From Planctomycetota bacterium (GTDB lineage: Bacteria > Planctomycetota > PUPC01 > JACPCR01), in the NCBI GenBank assembly GCA_030740295.1, contig JASLXP010000777.1, positions 1-9,125 on the forward strand: a stretch of 9,125 nucleotides of DNA. Reading direction: 5' to 3'. The translations under genes and the position numbers were made by a program. A model generated the notes under the pieces. It searched no databases. It was not told the DNA's origin and was given only the letters and a program-made list of their open reading frames with translations. The stretch's first letter is position 1. The number at the start of each line of letters is the position of its first letter. This document shows, piece by piece, positions 1-5,272 of this stretch.

Positions 1-332
1 TTCTCACCGGCAGGAGCGGTCAGCGTGCCGCGCATCCATGGCATGTGAAAGATGTCGTACTTCTTGCACCAACTGGTCACCTGTCTCACTTCCGCCAGGT
101 TCTCATGACCGCGCCTGGGTGAGAAGACGTTGAATCCGGCGCCCGCAGCTTCTTTAACCATCCATTCCCTGGTCACCCAGTCCTCCGTCGGCTGCATGAC
201 TTTATCCACCAGAATCCTCAGCTTGACCTTGCGGCCGAGGTCTGCTCTTTCGACGGTTTCCCCGCCGGTAAAACCATTGGGGACCAGAAGTGCGAACACG
301 CCGGCCATCAGTAACTGGATAATTCTTTTCAT
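1..332 (-). CDS. Secreted protein, probable TIM-barrel glycoside-hydrolase-like enzyme (5' end only)
   Basis: The first 110 residues are visible; the gene runs off the left edge. It starts MKRIIQLLMAGVFALLVP, a typical signal peptide (KR, then a hydrophobic core to about residue 18, with likely cleavage in the GFTGGE region), so the product is exported. The mature part begins KLRILVDKVMQP (37-48), followed by WMVKEAAGAGFNVFSPR (57-73) and YDIFHMPWMRGT (92-103). This alternation of a strand, a helix ending in AGFNVFSP, and a strand ending in MPWMRG resembles the first beta/alpha units of the TIM-barrel proteins found beside glycosidases in planctomycete-like genomes. The start is supported by GGAG at 341-344 on the minus strand, 8 bases upstream of the ATG. 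The catalytic residues would lie beyond the window, so enzyme activity and substrate are unknown. It lies 109 bases downstream of the broken glycosidase gene in the same orientation and may have been co-transcribed with it. Confidence 0.72.
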   Translation of the reverse strand, partial: MKRIIQLLMAGVFALLVPNGFTGGETVERADLGRKVKLRILVDKVMQPTEDWVTREWMVKEAAGAGFNVFSPRRGHENLAEVRQVTSWCKKYDIFHMPWMRGTLTAPAGE

Positions 333-441
333 GGTTGGTACTCCAATTCGAAAGGCGATTTCCAGATTGCTGATTGCCGGGTCGGCGAAGCTTCCGCGAG
401 TCGTCCCACCGGAAGCCTGGGCAGCAAACAGAGACAGCCGT

Positions 442-1043
442 TCACTCCGATACTGCGGCGTAAAACATCCACTGCCTCTCCCAGAATCTTGAGAGCTTCA
501 AGAGGAGCACGTTTGGCCCCTTATTGAGCTTCATCTGGTCGGTGAATTCGTCGCGCTGGACGCCTTTAACATTTGGCAGATAGGCGATCTTCTCGCCGTT
601 GAGCCAGGCCATGGCTTCGCTCGATGCGCCCAGATGAAGCGCGACGCTCTTATCTTTTCCGGCTTCAATCGTCGCCACAGCATAGACAACGTCGCCAACT
701 TCCGCGTCCTGATTGTCCCCCAGATTGATCAAGGCGATCCCCTTCGATGGAGCTCGGAACGTTTTCCAGCTTCTCGTATCCGGCGCATCAGGGGTTTTCT
801 CCGGACCGCCCGAGGTCTGCTGAATCGGACGGTGGCCGCAGGTACTTTGCTGAACCAGCTCGTCATGCCCGGGTGGCCTTTGCAGTCCGTCTGGACATAG
901 TCCGGGCTCATGTGCTTCAGCGCGGCCGTCAATTCCTCGATGGTGCAGTGCGTGCCCAAAGAGGTGTCGTGGCGGCCGGCGTGCAGATCGTAATGCAGCC
1001 CAAAATAGAATTCGCTGCCGTGCCATTGGCCTTTGGTTGGCAT
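442..1043 (-). pseudogene. Broken glycosidase-type gene: N-terminal segment and C-terminal beta-sandwich in different frames, catalytic middle missing
   Basis: Reading leftward from an ATG at 1041-1043, the first frame gives MPTKGQWHGSEFYFGLHYDL, then LGTHCTIEELTAALKH and DYVQTDCKGHPGMTSWFSKV. I recognise this as the N-terminal style of an alpha-L-fucosidase-like family in planctomycetes and Bacteroidetes (FGLHYDLHA, then DCKGHPG). After about 831 this frame becomes low-complexity and Arg-rich and stops at 729. The other minus frame then becomes sensible (SWKTFRAPSKGIALINLG, VVYAVATIEAGKD, VALHLGASSEAMAWLNGEKI, LNKGPNVLLLKLSRFWE) and ends at a TGA at 442-444. That is the C-terminal beta-sandwich common on such hydrolases, with its WLNG and KGxNxLLLK motifs. 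Only about 70 N-terminal and 110 C-terminal residues remain, so a catalytic domain of several hundred residues is missing and the frame has shifted. I infer an internal deletion with frameshift. An assembly join, or remnants of two different genes, cannot be excluded. Confidence 0.7.
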
Positions 1044-1152
1044 AGGTGTGTTTCCAGAGGGTGATTGCTGGTTCAACAGTCTCGACTCAGGTCCTCCCGA
1101 TCGCATCCTTGCGGACGAACTGATGGATGGGCATGTGAAATCCAGTGTTCGG

Positions 1153-1173
1153 CCAACTCGCCGCAGGCGTTGG
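1153..1173 (+). repeat. Imperfect stem-loop (CCAA/TTGG and CGCC/GGCG arms)
   Basis: CCAA (1153-1156) pairs with TTGG (1170-1173), and CGCC (1159-1162) pairs with GGCG (1166-1169) around a three-base loop. Two unpaired bases (1157-1158) bulge on the 5' side. The last two bases are shared with the next hairpin, so the two full stems cannot form together in one RNA. There is no following T-run, so it is not a standard terminator. Function unknown; it may be chance. Confidence 0.4.
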
Positions 1174-1187
1174 TACCTTCGGGTACC
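1172..1187 (+). repeat. Stem-loop with C(TTCG)G tetraloop
   Basis: GGTACC, then TTCG, then GGTACC form a perfect 6-base-pair stem closed by a C-G pair over a TTCG loop. As RNA this is the known extra-stable cUUCGg tetraloop. It can also be read as a direct repeat of GGTACCTT with a two-base gap. There is no poly-T tract on either strand to make it an intrinsic terminator. It lies about 180 bases upstream of the URO-D-family start codon and would be in its leader RNA if transcription starts upstream. Confidence 0.5.
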
Positions 1188-1237
1188 TTACCTAAGAAGC
1201 GAAAGTGTTGCTCTGGAGAACACGGTCCTGGCCGATT

Positions 1238-1256
1238 CTGGCATAAACGGTGCCAG
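1238..1256. promoter_or_regulatory. Inverted repeat, possible operator
   Basis: CTGGCA (1238-1243) and TGCCAG (1251-1256) are perfect 6-base inverted arms around a 7-base centre. The spacing and the position about 115 bases upstream of the operon's first start codon would suit a dimeric repressor or activator site, or a short RNA hairpin. No matching second copy was noticed elsewhere in the window and no regulator gene is present, so function is inference. Confidence 0.3.
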
Positions 1257-1357
1257 CGGGGGCAGGCGCAACAGACCGCGCAGTTTTTGCCGTTCCCCGC
1301 TCAGATCCACTGGGGCAGCCTGCAAAATACACGCTCCCTGAGAAACGATGGCAACAT

Positions 1358-1361
1358 GGAG
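1358..1361 (+). promoter_or_regulatory. Ribosome binding site fixing the start at 1370
   Basis: GGAG lies 8 bases before the ATG at 1370. It supports the shorter product over an in-frame upstream ATG at 1250, whose extra 40 residues match nothing in the family. Confidence 0.75.
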
Positions 1362-1369
1362 AAACTGAC

Positions 1370-2479
1370 ATGAATCCCAGAAATCGACTTCTTGAGGCCG
1401 TACGCTCGGGGCGACCTGACCGTGTTCCGCTGAACCTGGAGCGTTTTCATTACGCGACTCGGGAAGCAATAGACGCTCTGCCCGATCCGGGCGTGGCCGA
1501 GATTGCGCATCGCATTTTTGATGACACTCACTGCTTCGTGAGCTTTCCGTCGTGCATCAATCGCTACCTGGTCACCCCGCAGCAGAACATCCGGCGAGTC
1601 AATCAGGAACAGAAAAATGGAACCGTGACCAATACGTCCGTGATCGATACGCCGAAGGGACAACTGACCGCGGTTACCAGTTCCAACCCGACGACGCAGT
1701 GCTCGTGGACGGAGAAGTATCCCGTGGAATCTCTTGAAGACATCGAGAAAATTCGATCCATTCCGTGGGAGCGTCCGCCCGGACTTTCCGTCCCCGATCT
1801 GTCTCAACTACCGGACGATTTCGACGAACGGGGAATCACACGGACGAGTCTCTCATCTCCCTTCGTCTGCGTTGCCGGGATGATGCCTTACCAATACTTC
1901 CTCGAACTGTGCGCTACCGAGTTTGAACTTCTTAAAGAGCTCACCGCCATCTGCACGGAGAGGATTCTTGACATCCTGGACGTTCTACTTTCGGAAAAGA
2001 ACATCGAGTGGGTCTGGATGGGTGGGTGTGAATGGCTTACACCGCCGATGGGATCACCGAAGCATTACGAGGAACTTGTGCATCAGTTCGAGAAGCCCGT
2101 CATAGACCGCATACACGAAGCCGGTGGCATCAGCCATGTCCACTGTCACGGCAATGTGCGATCGACTATCGAGATGGTCATCGAGCGGGGAGGCGATTAC
2201 TTCCAGCCCATGGAGCCGCCGCCCGACGGCGACATGACCATGTATGAAGCAAAGGCACAGGTCAACGGCCGCATGGCCCTCGGCGGCAATCTGGAAGCCC
2301 GCGTTCTCGAAGGTGATGATATCCATGCGGTCGAGGAAGCCACCCGAGCCGCTTTCGAAGGCGGCAACGACTTCCTGATCATCGAAAACAGCGCCGGCCC
2401 CCTCAGCCGGATGACTCCCCAGACCATCGCCAACCACCACCGGATGCTGGATCTCTGGGAAGATCTGTCACTGAGCTGA
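1370..2479 (+). CDS. Uroporphyrinogen-decarboxylase (URO-D/MtaA-like) superfamily protein
   Basis: A 369-residue protein without a signal peptide, so cytoplasmic, and near the usual size for this TIM-barrel family. It opens with the family motif RSGRPDRVPLNLERF (12-26). Other family-like blocks are EKYPVESLEDIEKI (115-128), VWMGGCEWLTPPMGSPKHYE (215-234), the strand end HVHCHGN (256-262), DYFQPMEPPPDGD (276-288), LGGNLEARVL (304-313) and the C-terminal helix region TPQTIANHHRMLDLWEDL (349-366). Relatives either decarboxylate uroporphyrinogen III (HemE) or move methyl groups to and from corrinoid proteins and thiols (MtaA, CmuA). This copy resembles the environmental branch usually linked to catabolic loci. 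The methyltransferase zinc motif HxC...C is not intact: the segment reads HCHG and the late motif reads NSAGPL without cysteine. Heme synthesis is therefore unlikely and classic MtaA chemistry doubtful; the reaction is unknown. It is the first gene of the apparent operon. Confidence 0.88.
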   Translation: MNPRNRLLEAVRSGRPDRVPLNLERFHYATREAIDALPDPGVAEIAHRIFDDTHCFVSFPSCINRYLVTPQQNIRRVNQEQKNGTVTNTSVIDTPKGQLTAVTSSNPTTQCSWTEKYPVESLEDIEKIRSIPWERPPGLSVPDLSQLPDDFDERGITRTSLSSPFVCVAGMMPYQYFLELCATEFELLKELTAICTERILDILDVLLSEKNIEWVWMGGCEWLTPPMGSPKHYEELVHQFEKPVIDRIHEAGGISHVHCHGNVRSTIEMVIERGGDYFQPMEPPPDGDMTMYEAKAQVNGRMALGGNLEARVLEGDDIHAVEEATRAAFEGGNDFLIIENSAGPLSRMTPQTIANHHRMLDLWEDLSLS

Positions 2480-2610
2480 AAGGGCTCGTATATGTGGAGA
2501 GGGATTCACCATTGTCAGTAAATCGGGCATGAGATTCCGAGCTGACTGAACCTGGATATCAAGGGCCTGATGCGTTAATCTGGCAGAGGCACACCTTACA
2601 GGCAGGAGGA
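2480..2610 (+). other. Short intergenic gap within the operon
   Basis: These 131 bases separate the URO-D-family gene from the propeller gene. I saw no coding frame, no hairpin with a T-run and no clear promoter. The only supported element is the strong ribosome binding site at its 3' end. Read-through from the upstream gene is plausible. Confidence 0.45.
2604..2610 (+). promoter_or_regulatory. Strong ribosome binding site directly before a double ATG
   Basis: AGGAGGA abuts two consecutive ATG codons at 2611 and 2614. The spacing is very short for 2611 and better for 2614; a third ATG at 2629 is too far for this site. All three keep the signal peptide, so the mature protein is unaffected. 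Confidence 0.7.
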
Positions 2611-5166
2611 ATGATGTTCGGTCAAAGAATGAGAAAGCAATCACTATCTACATATCCACCTTTTCTGGCAGCTATGGCAATCTTGCTGCTGGCACCCGCT
2701 GTTTCACGGGCGGAGTCTGTCAAGATTGGCAGAAGAGCGAGATCGGCTCTGGCCAGAATAGGAGCTCGTAAAGGCATCTGCGCGGTCCTCGGACTACCGA
2801 AGAAAAATCGGCCGGGATTTGTCATCGACCTGGCGAAGGGGAGTGAGCTGCTGGTCTATTTCCAGTCTCCTGTCCGCGAAGAAGTCTTGGCAGTAAAGAG
2901 CGCCGCTGAAGATGCCGGCCTCTTGGGAAAACAGGTATTCGCTGGACACGGCGGCTGGGAGTCCGTGCATCTGGCCGACAACCTCGCCGGTGCGATATGG
3001 GTCTCCTCTTCTGCGCTCGGTAGAGAAGGCGGCGTCAAGCGCGAAGAACTATTGAGAGTTCTCCATCCTGATGGCCGAGCAATTCTCTCAAGATTCTGGT
3101 CGCGGAAAAAGCTCGTGAAGCCCTATCCCGACGGCACCGATTCATGGAGCCACCCGTATCACGGCCCGGACAACAATCCGCAATCCGCGGACAAGATCGC
3201 AAAAGCACCGTACCTGACTCAGTTCCTCGGATACCCGCTGTTTGGCTGCATCTCCGAGGTGACCGTTGCCTCCCACGGCAAGATGTTCAAGGCATTCGGG
3301 CACATCGCCTTCAAGACCGCTCAGAATGAGGTTCTGAACAAGCTTTACGCCATCAACGGCTACAACGGAACCATTCTGTGGAAGAGGCCGTTGAAAAAGG
3401 GGTTCATGATTCACCGCAGTACCATGATAGCCTCGCCGGATACGCTCTATCTTGCTGATGACGAATCCTGCAAACTGGTCGATACGGAAACCGGCATAAC
3501 AGAAGACGAAATCGTTCCGCCCATTGAATTGACGGAAGGGACCGTATGGAAATGGATGGCCCTGGAAAATGGGATCCTTTATGCACTCATCGGCGGGGAG
3601 GAAATTGCCACCGAGAAAAGGCAAGCCAAGTCACATGGCTTCGGACACTGGCCTTGGGGCATGTGGAAGGGCTACGACTATAAAGACGCCGCCAAAGCCT
3701 TTGGATTCGGGCGGAACTTTGTGGCCATTGACACCAGGACAAAGAAAGTCCTGTGGCACCACCGTGAAGAGGATTACCTTGACAGCCGCGGCCTCTGCAT
3801 GAAGGAAGGCAGGATTTACTATTACAGTCCGGAAAGATTTCTGGCATGCCTGAACGCCGCGGACGGGAAGCCAATATGGCGCAGCTCCGAACCGGAACTG
3901 CTGGCAGCAATAGGCCCCCACCATAAAGCACAACACTACGTTCGTGGTTTTTCGACTTCTGCATACATGAAATGTAATGGGAAATACCTGTTCTTCGCGG
4001 GGCCACAGCGTCCGAACCTGGTCGCGGTTTCCTGCGAGGATGGCAAAGTGGCGTGGCTTAAGGAAGGCGGCAACTTTCAACTGGTCCTGCGGGACGATGC
4101 TCTGTACGCGATAGGAAGCCAGCGGGCGATCAGTTTCAAATATCAGTACGACACGGGCGAAGTCATCGAACAATTCGCCGGTCGCAGAGCCTGCACCAGG
4201 GCCACGGGCACATCCGACAGCATTTTCTTCCGGGCCTCCGGCGGGACGATACGCTACGTGCCGAAGACCAATGCCGTCGAACATATTGCCCCGATGCGAC
4301 CACCATGCCATGACGGCGTCATCATCTCCGATGGCATGCTCTACTGGGGCCCCTGGATATGCGGCTGCAATCTTTCACTCTATGGAAATATTGCGCTGGC
4401 TCCAGCCCCCAAATCTGAGTCGCAGGCTCCCACAGCCGGGAATCTTCAATCCGGACAAGGCGACCTGCACAAAGTTGCTGAACTGAAAGGCGAAGTAAAG
4501 CAAACCGGGAAGACCACGACCTGCGGCGATATAATGTTCAAGGTCGGCCCTGATGGCATTGTGAAAGCCTCCAGCGTCGAGGCCGAAACACAGATCTGGA
4601 AAGCCACCACCGGAGGCGGCATCAATTACGCCCCCGCGATCTGGGAAGGACGTGTTTACGTCGGCTCAAACGACGGGTGGGTATACGCGTTCGAGGCCGC
4701 GACGGGCAGGCAGCTATGGCGGTACCACGCCGGCCCCACAGAGCGCAGGATCCCGGTCTACGGAAAGCTGATGTCGACGTGGCCCGTTGCCGGCGGGGTC
4801 GTCGTTCGTGATGGCCTGGTCTATGCCGCCGCCGGCATCGCACATTACGACGGCACCCACGTATTCGCGCTCGACGCCATCACCGGCAAGGTCAAGTGGC
4901 ACAACAACCGCTCAGGCTCCCTCTCGGAAAGCAAGAACGGCATCAGTCTTCAGGGCCAGTTGCGCATCAACGGTGACAAGTTGACCTTCGGCGGAGGCAA
5001 CGCCTATCCCGTTGCAGAATTCGATCTCGTAACAGGCAAATGCCTGACGGTCGGTCACGGACCAAAGGGACTGAAACCCACGACATTCTATGCGGTAGAT
5101 TCCTACCTCAACAGCGTCCGTAAACGTCGTGGCCTGCCGCCCGTGAAGAAGACCGAGAAGAAGTGA
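2611..5166 (+). CDS. Exported PQQ-type beta-propeller protein with N-terminal degenerate methyltransferase-like domain
   Basis: An 851-residue protein; the true start may be 2614. A signal peptide spans about 1-34 (basic MRKQ, hydrophobic FLAAMAILLLAPAV, cleavage near SRA/E). Residues about 50-165 look like a class I SAM-methyltransferase fold: ICAVLG, then SELLVYF, VLAVKSAAEDAGLLGKQ and ELLRVLHPDGRAIL. The glycine-rich SAM motif and the acidic residue after strand 2 are missing. The linking motif DGTDSWSHPYHGPDNNPQ (174-191) leads into a beta-propeller with blade signatures LYAINGYNGTILW (245-257), VAIDTRTKKVLW (371-382), LACLNAADGKPIW (411-423), VAVSCEDGKVAW (471-482), VYAFEAATGRQLW (691-703) and VFALDAITGKVKW (751-763). 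Such blades occur in BamB and PQQ dehydrogenases; PQQ binding itself is not demonstrated. Cys584 and Cys586 (ICGC) fall in a less repetitive section. Probable role: extracytoplasmic binding or oxidation of a carbohydrate-related substrate; the reaction is unknown. It lies between the URO-D-like and hydrolase genes. Confidence 0.88.
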   Translation: MMFGQRMRKQSLSTYPPFLAAMAILLLAPAVSRAESVKIGRRARSALARIGARKGICAVLGLPKKNRPGFVIDLAKGSELLVYFQSPVREEVLAVKSAAEDAGLLGKQVFAGHGGWESVHLADNLAGAIWVSSSALGREGGVKREELLRVLHPDGRAILSRFWSRKKLVKPYPDGTDSWSHPYHGPDNNPQSADKIAKAPYLTQFLGYPLFGCISEVTVASHGKMFKAFGHIAFKTAQNEVLNKLYAINGYNGTILWKRPLKKGFMIHRSTMIASPDTLYLADDESCKLVDTETGITEDEIVPPIELTEGTVWKWMALENGILYALIGGEEIATEKRQAKSHGFGHWPWGMWKGYDYKDAAKAFGFGRNFVAIDTRTKKVLWHHREEDYLDSRGLCMKEGRIYYYSPERFLACLNAADGKPIWRSSEPELLAAIGPHHKAQHYVRGFSTSAYMKCNGKYLFFAGPQRPNLVAVSCEDGKVAWLKEGGNFQLVLRDDALYAIGSQRAISFKYQYDTGEVIEQFAGRRACTRATGTSDSIFFRASGGTIRYVPKTNAVEHIAPMRPPCHDGVIISDGMLYWGPWICGCNLSLYGNIALAPAPKSESQAPTAGNLQSGQGDLHKVAELKGEVKQTGKTTTCGDIMFKVGPDGIVKASSVEAETQIWKATTGGGINYAPAIWEGRVYVGSNDGWVYAFEAATGRQLWRYHAGPTERRIPVYGKLMSTWPVAGGVVVRDGLVYAAAGIAHYDGTHVFALDAITGKVKWHNNRSGSLSESKNGISLQGQLRINGDKLTFGGGNAYPVAEFDLVTGKCLTVGHGPKGLKPTTFYAVDSYLNSVRKRRGLPPVKKTEKK

Positions 5167-5272
5167 GTGCAGAAATCCGGTCAGGCCTGCTGAACTCCAA
5201 CCACAAAGGCGGAATCTCAGTCTTCTCCCTGCCTTGGAGATTTGGCCCCTGTGCGCCATTGAGGAGATGAGA
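5167..5272 (+). other. Short intergenic gap within the operon
   Basis: These 106 bases hold no recognisable gene and no terminator. An 8-base palindrome CAGGCCTG occurs near 5183, too short to interpret. An in-frame ATG at 5234 has no ribosome binding site and would only add 13 residues in front of a good signal peptide. Confidence 0.4.
5261..5266 (+). promoter_or_regulatory. Ribosome binding site selecting the start at 5273
   Basis: GAGGAG directly touches an ATG at 5267 and lies 6 bases before a second in-frame ATG at 5273. Normal spacing favours 5273. Both give almost the same signal peptide. Confidence 0.7.

Larger units (their letters stand above)
1044..1369. other. Divergent intergenic spacer with inverted repeats
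   Basis: This 326-base stretch separates the minus-strand glycosidase remnants from the plus-strand operon and is where promoters for both sides would be expected. The reading frames crossing it are short, mutually overlapping and do not resemble protein families. I found no defensible -35/-10 pair and no sigma-54 site. It does contain inverted repeats at 1153-1173, 1172-1187 and 1238-1256, listed separately. The last 12 bases hold the ribosome binding site of the URO-D-family gene. Confidence 0.6.

Noticed and set aside
130..492. 120-codon plus-strand open frame at the left end
   Set aside because: It overlaps the start of the secreted minus-strand gene, which has a signal peptide and a ribosome binding site; the plus frame has neither.
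1172..1187. Intrinsic terminator
   Set aside because: The GGTACC hairpin is stable, but no T-run follows on either strand.
1250..1369. Upstream in-frame extension of the URO-D-family gene starting at an ATG at 1250
   Set aside because: The extra 40 residues do not look like the family, and GGAG at 1358-1361 is correctly placed for the ATG at 1370, where the family's usual N-terminus begins.
2480..2610. Internal promoter between the URO-D and propeller genes
   Set aside because: A TTGTCA-like hexamer near 2513 has no acceptable -10 partner at normal spacing.
5234..5272. Longer N-terminus for the hydrolase from the ATG at 5234
   Set aside because: No ribosome binding site precedes it, and the extra residues would only sit in front of a complete signal peptide that begins at 5273.
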